64,000 bases of DNA from Providencia stuartii (GCA_900455155.1 UGUC01000002.1:1426001-1490000), one strand, 5' to 3'; shown: positions 19,936 through 31,537, numbered from the stretch's first letter. Made by a program: numbers and translations. Notes: generated from the letters alone by a model not told the origin.

Positions 19936-20415
19936 ATGGAACAATCCCTAAACAACTGTTGTTTTTGTGGCAATTCACTCCCTTTTAGCCAATGCTGCCA
20001 ACCTTATCTCGATAATCAGGCAATCCCTGAAACACCCGAGCAATTGATGCGCTCTCGCTATAGTGCTTATGTGACAAAAAATGCCGATTACCTTATCGCA
20101 ACTTGGCATCCTGATTGTCATGCCAATAACTGGCGTGAAGAAATAGAACAAAGCTTCTTACAGACACAATGGCTTTCTCTTCGTGTCATTAGTTCTTCTT
20201 ATGCTAAAAATAGCGATGAAGGTTATGTGGAATTTTCAACTTGCTTTATTGATGAAAAAGCTGATCATAAACAGCTTATTCATGAACGTTCCCGTTTTCT
20301 GCGTATAGAAAAACGTTGGTATTACATAGATGGTATTACACCTAAAACAGGTCGAAATGATCTATGTCCATGTGGTTCCGGCAAAAAATTCAAAAAATGC
20401 TGTAACAATCATTAG
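19936..20415 (+). CDS. ychJ: YchJ family SEC-C motif protein
   Basis: 159-aa protein of the YchJ family (UPF0225). It has an N-terminal cysteine cluster ([15 protein letters not shown]), the central domain starting [14 protein letters not shown], and a C-terminal SEC-C zinc-binding motif ([16 protein letters not shown]) like the one that links SecA to ribosomes. Function is unknown. It is divergent from rssB and upstream of purU, as in E. coli. Confidence 0.93.
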   Translation: MEQSLNNCCFCGNSLPFSQCCQPYLDNQAIPETPEQLMRSRYSAYVTKNADYLIATWHPDCHANNWREEIEQSFLQTQWLSLRVISSSYAKNSDEGYVEFSTCFIDEKADHKQLIHERSRFLRIEKRWYYIDGITPKTGRNDLCPCGSGKKFKKCCNNH

Positions 20416-20614
20416 TGGTCATGTTTTACCCATCGTAACGGAAATGCATAATGTATCGTTTGCTTATGTGCGCTCTAAGCCCTTCAAGCTACTGCTAAAA
20501 CGATGCGCGAAAACATCTATTTATCGGATAGATGCAAGCCCTGTTTGCGCTATTTACAGTCACTTGAAGTATGATGAGTATGTAAGCTTTGTAAGTTAAG
20601 GATCAGACACTTCC

Positions 20615-21463
20615 ATGCAACAAAAGAATGTACAAAAAAAAGTCCTTCGCACCATTTGTCCTGATGCAAAAGGCTTGATCGCAAAAATCACCAATATTTG
20701 TTACAAACACCAGCTCAATATCGTGCAGAATAATGAATTTGTTGATCACCGCACTGGTCGCTTCTTTATGCGTACAGAGCTTGAGGGGATTTTTAATGAT
20801 GAAACCCTACTCGCTGATCTCGATGACGCCCTACCGGCGGGTTCAAAACGTGAATTAAATTCATCAGGCCGTCGCCGTATTGTCGTTATGGTCACCAAGG
20901 AAGCTCACTGTCTAGGTGACTTATTGATGAAGAGTGCATACGATGGTTTAGATGTAGAAATTGCGGCAGTTATCGGTAACCATGACACATTGAAAGGCCT
21001 TGTCGAACAATTCGGTATTCCTTTCCACCATATTAGCCATGAAGGTCTAACGCGTGAACAGCATGATGAAAAAATGATTGCGCAAATTGACCAATATCAA
21101 CCTGATTATGTGGTCTTAGCAAAATACATGCGTGTATTAACCCCAGCGTTTGTACAGCATTATCCGAACCAAATCATTAATATTCACCATTCATTCTTGC
21201 CTGCATTCATTGGTGCCCGTCCATATCATCAGGCATATGAACGGGGCGTTAAGATCATTGGTGCGACGGCTCATTTTGTTAATGATAATCTTGATGAAGG
21301 CCCTATCATTACGCAAAACGTTATTAATGTAGACCACACCTTCACAGCAGATGATATGATGCGCGCAGGTAGGGATGTTGAAAAAAATGTCCTTAGCCAC
21401 GCATTATATTGGGTATTAGCTCAACGTGTTTTTGTTTACGGAAACCGTACTATTATCTTGTAA
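20615..21463 (+). CDS. purU: Formyltetrahydrofolate deformylase
   Basis: Hydrolyses 10-formyl-THF to formate and THF, balancing one-carbon pools and supplying formate for purine synthesis. The 282 aa have an N-terminal ACT domain (about 10-90, KVLRTICPDAKGLIAKI) for Met/Gly sensing and a C-terminal formyltransferase domain with the catalytic INIHHSFLPAFIGARPY and GATAHFVNDNLDEGPII motifs. Length and sequence match E. coli PurU (280 aa) nearly end to end. Confidence 0.97.
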   Translation: MQQKNVQKKVLRTICPDAKGLIAKITNICYKHQLNIVQNNEFVDHRTGRFFMRTELEGIFNDETLLADLDDALPAGSKRELNSSGRRRIVVMVTKEAHCLGDLLMKSAYDGLDVEIAAVIGNHDTLKGLVEQFGIPFHHISHEGLTREQHDEKMIAQIDQYQPDYVVLAKYMRVLTPAFVQHYPNQIINIHHSFLPAFIGARPYHQAYERGVKIIGATAHFVNDNLDEGPIITQNVINVDHTFTADDMMRAGRDVEKNVLSHALYWVLAQRVFVYGNRTIIL

Positions 21464-21537
21464 TACGAATATTTGCTGTTTAAATATGCATGAAGCGCAA
21501 AAAAACAGCATTTGAACAGCTTTTAAAAAATTAATAC

Positions 21538-21565
21538 TTTACAGGGGCGCGTCATTTGATATGAT
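21538..21565 (+). promoter_or_regulatory. Stringent-type promoter of the tRNA-Tyr gene
   Basis: -35 TTTACA (21538-21543), a 16-bp spacer, and -10 TATGAT (21560-21565), followed by a GC-rich discriminator (GCCGCCCGC). This layout, and even the spacer GGGGCGCGTCATTTGA, closely resembles the E. coli tyrT promoter, which is under ppGpp stringent control. Confidence 0.82.
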
Positions 21566-21602
21566 GCCGCCCGCTGTCAACGAATACAGCAACTCAAAAT
21601 CT

Positions 21603-21687
<85 letters not shown>

Positions 21688-21688
21688 T

Positions 21689-22564
21689 TCAAGCGTTCCC
21701 TTCACCTAAAGTATCAATTGTGTCTATAAATCGATTTAACACACTAGAGTGTGACTTAGACTTATAAACATAGCAGCAGCAATCCTCAATAATTGAATTT
21801 AACGGAATATAGTTAAGCAACTTATCATTCACGTCATTTTCAGGGTAGTAATCGATAATTGCAATAAAATCACCAACTTGAAGAAAACTCTGGCAGTTAC
21901 CAATATTATCCATTTGCCGAATACTGGCCTTATTACCTTCTAGTTCAACCTGATTAAGCAGCTCCCCCATTAAACTGCTCTTATAAAATGCAGGATCACA
22001 CAGCCATGTGCATTGCCTTAATAGCGCCATAATATTGTAATGATATTTTTCATATAATTCATTACGACAATAAATCCCTAATGATGCATTCTCTATTTTT
22101 CTTTGTAAGGAAAAACGCTCACTGACGACAGGTTGAGAACTTAAAATAACCGTATTACCATCGTAATCAACAATTTCATCAACCTCCTCATAATTAAACC
22201 TCAATATATTAATTTGAACATTATTTTTATTTGCTGCCTGATAAAGGTGAATAAGAAAATTTTCTTTCCCCCAGTCATAATAAATATTGGCTTCATTGAC
22301 AATATAACCTGTAAAATGTTTCTTAGTTATTTCCTTCTCTTGTAAGTAAAGATCACGTAAGTCATTATATAACTCTTGACCATCCTTAGTTAAAGTCATA
22401 CCAAACTTTTCTCGTTTAAATAGGCGTTTTCCTAAGCTTGTTTCAAAGTCTTTAATTGACTTAGCAATTGGTGGCGTCGTTCGGTTCATTACCCTAGCAG
22501 CCTTACTCAATGAGCCATTTTCAACAACTGCCATAAATGCCTCTAATTTTCTTGAAAAGAACAT
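21689..22564 (-). CDS. LysR-type transcriptional regulator
   Basis: About 291 aa from MFFSRKLEAFMAVVENGSL. An N-terminal winged helix-turn-helix (about 3-62) has SLSKAARVMNRTTPPIAKSIKDFE and KRLFKREKFGMTLTKDG; the remainder is a poorly conserved effector domain with several cysteines (DCCCYVYK). Earlier in-frame starts reach 22654, but the LysR domain begins at 22564. The gene is very AT-rich, and its stop lies one base past the 3' end of the convergent tRNA-Tyr, so it may be a horizontally acquired single gene. Target unknown. Confidence 0.85.
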   Translation of the reverse strand: MFFSRKLEAFMAVVENGSLSKAARVMNRTTPPIAKSIKDFETSLGKRLFKREKFGMTLTKDGQELYNDLRDLYLQEKEITKKHFTGYIVNEANIYYDWGKENFLIHLYQAANKNNVQINILRFNYEEVDEIVDYDGNTVILSSQPVVSERFSLQRKIENASLGIYCRNELYEKYHYNIMALLRQCTWLCDPAFYKSSLMGELLNQVELEGNKASIRQMDNIGNCQSFLQVGDFIAIIDYYPENDVNDKLLNYIPLNSIIEDCCCYVYKSKSHSSVLNRFIDTIDTLGEGNA

Positions 22565-23025
22565 ATCTATGACCCCATTCTGTTTATTAAACATGCAAAA
22601 TTCAACATTATTAATCATTAAAAACAATATGTTGAATAGCCCATCACTTGACATATCAGATGAAAATTTTAATTTAATTTTTCATTGAATGAGTAACAAT
22701 TTTTCATAAAACTATTTTTATATTTTCCAACAATGCAAAGCAATATATTATACTGTTTCATTTCATTATTTTTTATGACTCGACTATTAAATCACATTAA
22801 ATATAAATCACCAATTTGAAATCAGTGAACATATTTTTCATTAATTGTATAACTAATAATCTTATTTAAATTTTAAGATAAAACATTACGATTATAATTA
22901 GAGCTATAAATATTCATTAAGCATAATTCAATTTATATTTAAATAGTTATTTAATAGTTACAGTCTAGTCATCATCTGTTAGAATCTCGATGTACAGACA
23001 AAAATCTAATAGGTGATAAAAGACC
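22565..23025. other. AT-rich divergent intergenic region, lysR-type gene to xthA
   Basis: About 460 bp of very AT-rich DNA between the regulator start and xthA. It should contain both promoters; I see no further gene. Confidence 0.45.
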
Positions 23026-23841
23026 ATGAAATTTATCTCTTTCAACATAAATGGCCTCCGCGCTCGCCCACACCAATTGGCAGCTATCATTGATAAGCAT
23101 CAGCCAGAGGTGATAGGTCTACAGGAAACCAAAGTTCACGACGAAATGTTTCCTTACGATGACGTTAGCAAGTTAGGCTATCATGTATTTTATCATGGTC
23201 AAAAAGCACACTATGGCGTCGCTCTCCTGACTAAAAATAAGCCTGTTGCAGTTCGAAAAGGCTTTCCTACCGACGATGATGATGCACAACGCCGGATCAT
23301 CATGGCAGATATTGAAACCAATCATGGTTTATTAACTGTCGTAAATGGCTATTTTCCTCAAGGCGAAAGCCGTGAACACCCAGTAAAATTCCCTGCTAAA
23401 GAGAAATTTTACCAAGACTTACAAGACTATATTACATCAACCCAGACCCCTCAATCACAGCTATTGATCATGGGTGATATGAATATTAGTCCAACTGATC
23501 TGGATATTGGTATTGGCGAAGCGAACCGTAAACGCTGGCTAAAAACAGGTAAATGCTCATTTTTACCCGAAGAGCGCGCATGGATGGAACGACTGCTAAA
23601 TTGGGGGCTTGTCGATACTTATCGCGCAATGAACCCTGACGTGGATGATTGTTACTCGTGGTTTGACTACCGTTCAAAAGGTTTTGATGATAACAGAGGC
23701 TTACGTATAGATTTACTCTTAGCGTCTACGGCTCTTTCTACACGTTGTGTGGCAACAGGGATTGACTACGAAATACGGGGAATGGAAAAACCTTCAGATC
23801 ATGCCCCCGTTTGGGCCGAGTTTGATTTAACCAAAGGCTAA
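23026..23841 (+). CDS. xthA: Exodeoxyribonuclease III
   Basis: Major AP endonuclease and 3'-5' exonuclease of base excision repair. The 271 aa (E. coli 268) hold metal-binding E34 ([10 protein letters not shown]), the [14 protein letters not shown] motif with catalytic Asp and Asn, [21 protein letters not shown], and the C-terminal SDHAPVW histidine. Adjacent to topB as in E. coli. Confidence 0.97.
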   Translation: MKFISFNINGLRARPHQLAAIIDKHQPEVIGLQETKVHDEMFPYDDVSKLGYHVFYHGQKAHYGVALLTKNKPVAVRKGFPTDDDDAQRRIIMADIETNHGLLTVVNGYFPQGESREHPVKFPAKEKFYQDLQDYITSTQTPQSQLLIMGDMNISPTDLDIGIGEANRKRWLKTGKCSFLPEERAWMERLLNWGLVDTYRAMNPDVDDCYSWFDYRSKGFDDNRGLRIDLLLASTALSTRCVATGIDYEIRGMEKPSDHAPVWAEFDLTKG

Positions 23842-23855
23842 CTGCTCTTTTTTGT

Positions 23856-23881
23856 TCGATAGGGAAGATTTTCCCTATCGA
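23856..23881. repeat. Perfect inverted repeat downstream of xthA
   Basis: TCGATAGGGAA (23856-23866), a four-base loop, then TTCCCTATCGA (23871-23881). No good T-run follows, so it is a transcript 3'-end hairpin rather than a standard terminator. Confidence 0.6.
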
Positions 23882-23923
23882 CCTCTCCGATAACCATCAA
23901 AATGGCTCACACTCACTAGTAGA

Positions 23924-25856
23924 CTACTCTTGCTCACTTTTTTTCGGTTTTTTCGCCGATTTTACGGGTTTTTTAGTCGTTTTATTCTTTGTGACAGGCG
24001 GTAACTCTCGAAATGCTCGTAAGTTAGTAAACTGACGGGCGTGATGAATAAGCTGCGTTAATGTCGCACTAAGCGGATTCATAAAATCAATATAACGCGT
24101 TTGTTTTTCACTGATTTGCGTCAAAATAGATTCCCAATGCGCCGTCATATCTGGCAATGTGGCCATATCAGGCAATACATGAATTAACGCTCTGCCCGCT
24201 GGGGTTGAGTGAATATAGCGACCTTTTTTATATAAAAACTGACGCTTAAATAGCAGATCAATAATACCTGCTCGCGTCGCTTCAGTACCTAACCCATCAG
24301 TTTCACGCCAATACCTTTTTTAAGGCTTTATCTTGAACAAAACGCGCAATCCCCGTCATCGCGGATAATAGTGTCGCATCCGTAAAAGGCCTTGGGGGTT
24401 GCGTTTGTTTTTCAAGCACTTCGCCTTTTTCACACAGTAACTCATCCCCCTTAGCAACAACCGGTAATGGGCTACCGTCATTTTCAGCATCGCGCTCTTT
24501 ACTGCCTAATACGACTCGCCAACCCGCTTCCGCTAAAAAACGCGCTTTCGCAATAAACTTGCCCTTTTCAATGTCAAGCTCAATCGTACATTTACGGTAA
24601 ACGGCATCCGACATAAATTGAATGATATATTGACGGGCGATCAGTTGATAAATATTGGCTTCATGCTCCGTTAGTTTTACTGATACGGCTTTTGCGGTTG
24701 GAATAATAGCATGGTGAGCATCCACTTTTTTATCGTCCCAGCAGCGATTTTTCTTATCTAATTCAGGTAATTCAAACTGGGTTAATTCAGGTTGATGTAC
24801 TGAAATCGCATTCAACACAGAATGACGTCCAGCAAAATGCTCATCCGGTAAATAACGGCTATCTGAACGTGGATACGTGATCAATTTATGAGTTTCGTAT
24901 AAACGCTGGCAGATATCTAAAACTTCTTGAGCGCTTAGCCCAAACTTTTTAGCAGCTTCAATTTGTAGTGCAGAAAGGGAGAATGGTAATGGCGCAATTT
25001 CAGATTCGCGTTTGTCCTGATACTGCGTAACAAAAGCAGGCTTCCCTGTAATACGCGACACCACATGTTCAGCAAGAGGACGATGAAATAAACGCCCTTC
25101 TTCATCTTGATAATCAATACAAGATTCACTTGGTTGCCAAGTAGCCACAAAACGTTCATTTTCTGGCGTCACAATATGGGCGCGTACCTCAAAATAATCT
25201 TTAGGTACAAAGTTTTCAATATCTTCATCACGGCGAACAACAAGGCCTAATACGGGGGTCTGTACTCTCCCTACTGATAATACGCCTTGATACCCGCCAC
25301 GTTGCCCCAACAATGTGTAGGCACGCGTCATGTTAATACCGTATAGCCAATCCGCTCTTGCTCTTGCTAATGCCGAAACGCATAAAGGAATAAACTCTCG
25401 GTTTTCACGTAACCGTTCGATGGCTCTTTCAACGGCTTGAGGGTTAAGGTCATTGATTAAACAACGTTTGACTTGCTTTCTTTTCTCATCAGAAAGCTTC
25501 AAAAAATCTAATACCTCATCCACCAGCAGTTGCCCTTCTCTATCAGGGTCTCCGGCATGAACGACTTCCGTTGCCTGTTTGAGAAGGGAATCAATCGTTT
25601 TAAGCTGCTTTGTCACTGCGGAACGTGGTTTTAACAACCACTTTTCAGGAATGATCGGCAGATCTTGCAGATTCCAGCGAGCATACCGAGGCTCATACGC
25701 ATCTGGCTCAGCTTGTTCCAATAAGTGGCCTATACACCATGTCACTATTTGGTCATCACCGCACTGGATAAAACCATCCCCTCTCTTATGAGGTTTTGGC
25801 AACACATCCGCTATTGCCCTAGCGAGGCTGGGCTTTTCCGCAATAAACAAACGCAT
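23924..25856 (-). CDS. topB: DNA topoisomerase III (frameshifted here)
   Basis: Type IA topoisomerase that decatenates replication intermediates. Toprim domain at the N-terminus ([37 protein letters not shown]) and the active-site region [13 protein letters not shown] with the nucleophilic Tyr. The first frame ends after 517 aa at KALKKVLA. An extra G (CC at 24308-24309 on the plus strand) interrupts [14 protein letters not shown], which continues in the next frame to [10 protein letters not shown]. With one base removed the protein is 643 aa, against 653 in E. coli. Confidence 0.93.
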
Positions 25857-25859
25857 GAA

Positions 25860-26904
25860 TTAATCTATCACTTCAATTAAAGGTACATTTTCCCGATGGG
25901 GTAATAATTTGCCGATAGACTGTAACAAAACACCTTGCTGCTGTGCAATGTCTTTAATTTTAGCGACCTCAGAAGGTTCTACTGCTATCAGTAAACCACC
26001 CGATGTTTGTGGATCGCATAATAATTTGCGTTGAGCCTCTGTCATCGGCCCAATAAGATGCCCATAACTTTCAAAGTTGCGTTGGGTTCCCCCCAGGTAC
26101 ACAACCGGCATCGATATAATGTTCAACATTTGCAAGTTTCGGTACTCGGCTAAAGGATATTTCTGCTCGTACCTTTGAGCCTTGACAAATTTCACTCAAA
26201 TGCCCAAGTAGACCAAAACCCGTCACATCAGTCATTGCAGTCACGCCCGGTAACGGTGCAACAACAGCTCCCAGTTTATTCAACTGACACATTGTTTGTG
26301 CCGCAAGATTTTGGTGCTCTTCGGCTAATAACCCTTTTTTCTCTGCGGTCGTTAATACGCCAATGCCCAGCGGCTTAGTCAGAAAAAGTTCACAACCTGC
26401 TGTTGCTGCACTATTTTTCTTCACATGCTCTGTATTTACTACCCCAGTTACTGCTAAACCAAAAATCGGTTTCTGGTGCGTCAATAGAGTGACCACCTGC
26501 AAGCGTAATCCCTGCATCGGCACAAGCCGCTCTCCCTCCTTCAATGACTTCTCTTGCCACTTCGGGAGATAGTTTCGCAATAGGCCACCCTAAAATAGCA
26601 ATTGCCATAATGGGTTTTACCGCCCATAGCAAACACATCACTAATCGCATTAGTCGCCGCGATACGACCAAATTCATATGGTGAATCAACAATGGGCATA
26701 AAAAAATCTGTCGTACTGATAATCCCTATGCCATTGCCTAAATCATAAACAGCCGCATCATCTTTTGTTTCGTTACCTACAAGCAGATGAGGATCATGAA
26801 ATTTGGCCTGCTCTGTATGAAGGATTTGTTCCAAAACTTTTGGGGGCAATTTTGCAACCACAACCTGCACCATGGCTATACTGTGTTAATCTAATTTTTT
26901 CCAT
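25860..26904 (-). CDS. selD: Selenophosphate synthetase SelD (four frameshifts here)
   Basis: Makes selenophosphate from selenide and ATP for selenocysteine and 2-selenouridine synthesis. Start ATG 26904 ([18 protein letters not shown]) shows the essential Cys15 and Lys18 (E. coli Cys17, Lys20). The family sequence then runs through four +1 shifts, all apparent one-base insertions: near 26850 (C5A4 on the sense strand), 26615-26618 (T4), near 26472, and 26089-26094 (C6). Reassembled it is 346 aa, against 347 in E. coli, including [40 protein letters not shown] and [13 protein letters not shown]. Together with topB and ydjA this matches E. coli order. Four independent lesions with correct net length argue for sequence errors. 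Confidence 0.9.
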
Positions 26905-26922
26905 TACGCTCGGCCTTATCAA

Positions 26923-27476
26923 TTAAAAGTAAGAAACAAATTCTTGCATATCAGGGATCTGTACTTTTGCAGGTGCTTTCAGTTCAGGCGTACCTAAATA
27001 TAAAAAGCCCACAATGCGATCTGTCGGTGCACAACCTAATCCTTCACGCACAACCGCATCTTCCGTCCAAGAACCTGAACGCCAAATTCCCCCAAACCCT
27101 TGGGCAACCGCCGCCATTTGCATCGGCTTGTACCGTACAACCAGCAGCAACAACTTGTTCCCACTCAGGTACTTTAGGGGTGTGCTTGAGTCTTCGCGAT
27201 AACTGTAATAATCAAAGGTGCTCTAAACGGGGCATTACGCGCTTTCTCTTCCACTTCCGGCCCTAAGTTGCCCTCTTTCGCTGCTTTTTCAAGTAATTGG
27301 CTAAAGCGATTTAACCCTTCGCCTTGCATCACAATAAAATGCCAAGGCCGTAAAGCACCATGATCAGGAGCACGCATACCTGCCGCTAAAATATTTTGCA
27401 ATTCATCGCCTTGTGGTGCTGGGGTTGTTAGCCGTGAAGCTGAACGGCGGTTCAATAAAAGGGTTAAAGCATCCAT
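26923..27476 (-). CDS. ydjA: Nitroreductase-family protein YdjA (two frameshifts here)
   Basis: FMN-dependent small nitroreductase-like oxidoreductase; physiological substrate unknown. It starts [16 protein letters not shown] at 27476, with RRS(A)S for FMN binding, and [17 protein letters not shown]. Frames break at 27177-27180 (one extra G in the plus-strand G4) and 27125-27126 (extra G), after which [13 protein letters not shown] and [16 protein letters not shown] complete the fold. Reassembled it is 183 aa, exactly the E. coli length. It lies just upstream of selD, probably in one transcript. Confidence 0.88.
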
Positions 27477-27797
27477 ATTCCTCTCCGATTCAGAGTAAAC
27501 TGATATAATAGTCATTCAAACAAGCAATCATTATTGCGCTGATTAATGATTAAATACCCCAACCAGGGTTAGGTACTCAGCTTAAAAACTTATCATTCAT
27601 CTTATTCGCTAACGAGTACCATGGTGTTATATTGATTAATTGATTGAATTATATCATTTGTGTATGTTGAAAAATATCATCACGACATTGTACAACGCTC
27701 CAAAGCGTATTGTTATGAATAAAAATATTATTCATTTGCAGACAACTGTTTTTATTTCGTTAAGATAACAAGTGCAAATTCGTGTGTCGGAGAAATT
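27477..27797. other. Intergenic region between ydjA and sppA
   Basis: About 320 bp between divergent genes that should hold the promoters of the ydjA-selD-topB unit and of sppA. No other feature is evident. Confidence 0.4.
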
Positions 27798-29668
27798 ATG
27801 CGTCAAACATGGAAAATCATCGCCACTGTATTTAAATTCAGTTGGCGAATACTAAATTTTATTCGGGAATTGGTTTTCAACACTATTTTTCTTATATTGT
27901 GTTTTTTAGTTATTGGTTCGATAGCGCTATATCAATCCGATTCTAAACCTGACCAGAACTATTTTGGTGCACTTTATGTTGACTTACAGGGTATTGTCGT
28001 TGATCAGGTCTCAACCCCCCGATCCTTTTGGCCGCATGAGTCGTGAGTTATTGGGAACCCCTAACAACCGCATGCAAGAAAACTCACTATTTGACATTGT
28101 CGATACCATTCGTAGTGCAGCAACCGATGATCGTATTACTGGCATGGTATTACGTTTAGATAACCTCGTTAGTGCAGATCAGCCTTCCCTAAACTTTATC
28201 GGGAAAGCGATTACTGAATTCAAAGAGTCTGGAAAACCTATCTATGCTGTTGGCGATAGTTTTAGTCAGTCTCAATATTATTTAGCCAGTTACGCTGATC
28301 ATATTTTTCTATCCCCTCAAGGTATGGTGGGGGATCCAAGGCTTTTCAACAAACACCCTTTACTACAAATCCTTGTTAGAAAAATTAAAAGTCAGTAGCC
28401 ATATTTTCCGTGTGGGGACTTATAAATCTGCTGTTGAACCGCTAATGCGAGACAATATGTCACCAGAAGCACGCCAAGCGACTAAACAGTGGCTAGATGC
28501 GTTATGGAATAACTATCTTGATACACTAGCCAAAAACCGCCAAACCACTGCGAAAGGTATCTTCCCTGGGGCAGATGTGTTACTTAGTAAGTTACGTGCC
28601 TCCGATGGTGATAACGCAAAATACGCATTAAATCAAAAATTAGTTGATAAGATTTATACGCGTGAGCAAGCAGAAAATGTGCTTAAGAATCAATTTGGCT
28701 GGAATAAACAAGAGAAGCATTTCAATTACATCAGTATTTATGATTATTCAGGTAAGCTGACCAGCACAACTGGCTCTGAAACATCAGCCACAGCGGGTAA
28801 TATTGCCGTTATCATCGTTCAGGGCGCTATCATGGATGGCCCTCAATCTCCGGGTATTGCAAGTGGTGATTTAATTAGCTCACAAATTCGCGAAGCCCGT
28901 TTGAACGAAAATATTAAAGCAATCATCTTACGCGTTAATAGCCCTGGTGGTAGCGTAACGGCTTCTGATCTTATCCGCAACGAACTCGCGTCTGCACGTG
29001 CTGCGGGTAAACCCGTCGTCGTTTCAATGGGCGGCATGGCTGCATCTGGCGGCTATTGGGTTTCAACCCCTGCGAACTATATTGTGGCAAGCCCGAATAC
29101 GATTACGGGTTCGATAGGCATCTTTGGCGTAATCAATACCTTTGAAAATGCCTTAGATTCTGTCGGAGTGTATACTGACGGTGTATCAACCACCCCACTT
29201 GCCGATATCTCTGCAACCAAAGGAATTAGCCCTGAATTTTCCGATATGATGCAAATTACTATCGAAAATGGTTATAAAACCTTTATAGGTTTAGTCGCGA
29301 AGTCACGTAATAAAACGCCAGAAGAAATTGATAAAATCGCCCAAGGCCGTGTTTGGATTGGCAGTGACGCGAAAAAAATTGGCTTAGTCGACCAATTAGG
29401 GGATTTCGATGATGCCGTGACTAAAGCGGCTGAATTAGCCAAACTCAATGACGTCTCATTAGATTGGATGCAACCTGAGTTGTCATTTATGGATCAGTTA
29501 ATTTTAGAACTCAGTAGCACTGCCCAAGCAGTGATGCCTGACGTTCTACAGGTCTTCTTACCAGAAGCTGTTGCTACCGACATTCGTCAACAGGCACAAT
29601 TCTTCTTAAAAATGAACGATCCTCAAAATCGTTACGCATTCTGTTTAAATTGCGCCGAAATTAACTAA
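27798..29668 (+). CDS. sppA: Signal peptide peptidase SppA, protease IV (two frameshifts here)
   Basis: Inner-membrane serine protease that degrades cleaved signal peptides in the periplasm. The N-terminal anchor (about 20-48) is followed by two tandem S49 domains. The catalytic Lys is in GTYKSAVEP and the Ser in GGMAASGGYW. The frame shifts at 28015-28020 (C6, one C too many, restoring STPDPFGRMSRELL) and 28329-28333 (G5, restoring MVGIQGFSTNTLYYKSLLEKL). Removing two bases gives 622 aa, against 618 in E. coli, ending in the conserved NDPQNRYAFCLNCAEIN. Followed by a perfect inverted repeat (29676-29704) and ansA. Confidence 0.93.
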
Positions 29669-29675
29669 CTTCCCT

Positions 29676-29704
29676 GATCCCCTTTAGCACACCTAAAGGG
29701 GATC
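29676..29704 (+). repeat. Inverted repeat after sppA
   Basis: GATCCCCTTTAG (29676-29687) with CTAAAGGGGATC (29693-29704), a perfect 12-bp stem. The T-run is weak (CCTCTATTTA), so it is a probable transcript end with modest termination strength. Confidence 0.6.
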
Positions 29705-29861
29705 CCTCTATTTATCTTGCCTCTCCTCTCGCAAATCCCACTTAAACAGTAGATAACAATAATTAAATGAGTCAAAATTGTTATATCTTCATATAAAACA
29801 AAGGATAGTAATAGCTGCTTATATTGTTATTCATGCTATTCGTCGAACATTAGGTAACTCA

Positions 29862-30881
29862 ATGCAGAAGAAATCGATTTATGTTGTGTATACTGGCGGA
29901 ACCATTGGTATGCGCCACTCCCCACAAGGTTATATTCCAGTTTCAGGGCACCTTCAGGCCCAATTAGCTAAAATGCCCGAGTTCCATCGCCCTGAAATGC
30001 CTGAGTTTACCATCAAAGAACACCAGCCTTTAATCGACTCCTCTGATATTACGCCAGAAGATTGGCAAATCATTGCCGATGATATCAGTGAAAACTATGC
30101 GCTGTATGATGGCTTCGTTATCTTACATGGCACTGACACAATGGCTTATACGGCATCAGCATTATCATTTATGCTAGAGAACCTACGTAAGCCTGTAATT
30201 GTGACAGGGTCACAAATCCCCTTAGAAGCATTGCGTTCAGACGGCCAAACTAATCTACTTAATGCCTTATATCTCGCTGCAAATTACCCCATTAATGAGG
30301 TCGGTTTGTTCTTTAACAATAAACTGTATCGAGGAAACCGCACCGTAAAATCGCATGCCGATGGTTTCGATGCGTTCACTTCCCCCAACTGTCCACCATT
30401 AATGGAAGCAGGTATTCATATTCGTACTTTTAATACCTGCCCAGCCCCAATCGGTGTTGGCCCATTAATCTGCCACCGGATCACACCACAACCGATTGGT
30501 GTCGTTATGCTCTATCCCGGACTGTCTATTGAAATTGTACGTAACATACTCCAACAACCTGTAAAAGCTCTGATTTTACGCTCCTATGGTGTCGGAAATG
30601 CCCCACAACGCCCTGAATTACTGAAAATTCTCCATGATGCTACAAACCGAGGCATTATTGTGGTAAATCTGACACAGTGCATTTCAGGTCGAGTCAATAT
30701 GGAAGGCTATGCGACAGGACATGCACTTGCCGAGGCAGGCGTTATCAGTGGATTTGATATGACATTTGAAGCTGCATTGAGTAAGTTACATTACTTACTT
30801 AGTCAAGAATATACACCGGCACATGTTCGGGAATTAATGCAACATAATCTTAGAGGTGAACTCAGCTATGCCGATGAATAA
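29862..30881 (+). CDS. ansA: Cytoplasmic asparaginase I
   Basis: Low-affinity L-asparaginase hydrolysing asparagine to aspartate and ammonia. Start ATG 29862 (MQKKSIYVVYTGGTIGM) matches E. coli AnsA; the upstream frame from 29778 is not conserved. The 339 aa contain both threonine motifs, TGGTIGM (Thr14 region) and HGTDTMAYTASAL, plus SYGVGNAPQ. The stop overlaps the start region of pncA, an arrangement shared with E. coli that suggests coupling. Confidence 0.96.
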   Translation: MQKKSIYVVYTGGTIGMRHSPQGYIPVSGHLQAQLAKMPEFHRPEMPEFTIKEHQPLIDSSDITPEDWQIIADDISENYALYDGFVILHGTDTMAYTASALSFMLENLRKPVIVTGSQIPLEALRSDGQTNLLNALYLAANYPINEVGLFFNNKLYRGNRTVKSHADGFDAFTSPNCPPLMEAGIHIRTFNTCPAPIGVGPLICHRITPQPIGVVMLYPGLSIEIVRNILQQPVKALILRSYGVGNAPQRPELLKILHDATNRGIIVVNLTQCISGRVNMEGYATGHALAEAGVISGFDMTFEAALSKLHYLLSQEYTPAHVRELMQHNLRGELSYADE

Positions 30882-31525
30882 GCCAAATGAGGATTTAGTT
30901 AAATCCGCTTTACTGTTAGTTGATCTACAAAATGATTTTTGTACAGGTGGTGCCCTTGCTGTCGCCGATAGTGAAACGGTAATAAAAAACAGCGAATAAG
31001 GCGATAGAGCTATGCCAACGACAAAATATTCCGATTATCGCTAGTCAAGACTGGCACCCCGCTAATCACCTGAGCTTTGCTGTTAATTCAGGAACACAAG
31101 TTGGTGACATTGGTACGCTTAATGGCATTCCCCAAGTGTGGTGGCCCGTTCATTGCGTTCAAGGGGAAGTTGGCGCTGAGTTTCATCCGGAACTCAACCG
31201 AGATGCCATTTGTGAAGTTTTTACGAAGGGTGAAAATCCGCAAGTAGACAGCTACAGTGCTTTTTTCGACAATGATAAAGTAAGCCAGACGCGATTACAC
31301 GCTTGGTTACAAGAGCAACAAATTACCCAATTATTCATTATGGGGATAGCGACCGATTATTGTGTCAAATTCACGGTACTTGATGCGTTAAAGCTGGGAT
31401 ATAACGTTGATGTACTTACCGATGGTTGCCGAGGCGTAAATTTATCCGCAATGGATAGTGAACTCGCATTAGCCGAGATGTCACAAAAAGGGGCGACCCT
31501 ACTCACCACCGATTCTCTGCAATAA
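30868..31525 (+). CDS. pncA: Nicotinamidase PncA (frameshifted here)
   Basis: Converts nicotinamide to nicotinate in NAD salvage; also activates pyrazinamide. The start at 30868 (MPMNKPNEDL) overlaps ansA by 14 bp; a second ATG at 30874 is possible. It has LLVDLQNDFCTGGALAV with the catalytic Asp, and ASQDWHPANH metal ligands. One extra A in the A6 run at 30984-30989 breaks the frame after ETVIK. The rest (GENPQVDSYSAFFDN, MGIATDYCVKFTVLDAL with the nucleophile Cys) reads on. Corrected length is 218 aa. Confidence 0.93.
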
Positions 31526-31537
31526 TTAACAACGACG

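Noticed and set aside
20330..20599. 89-codon frame overlapping the end of ychJ
   Set aside because: It reads the ychJ 3' end out of frame and a spacer; no conservation or start signal.
25860..26904. selD as a genuine pseudogene or programmed frameshift gene
   Set aside because: All four lesions are one-base insertions in short runs, no slippery-site architecture is present, and the corrected protein is full length.
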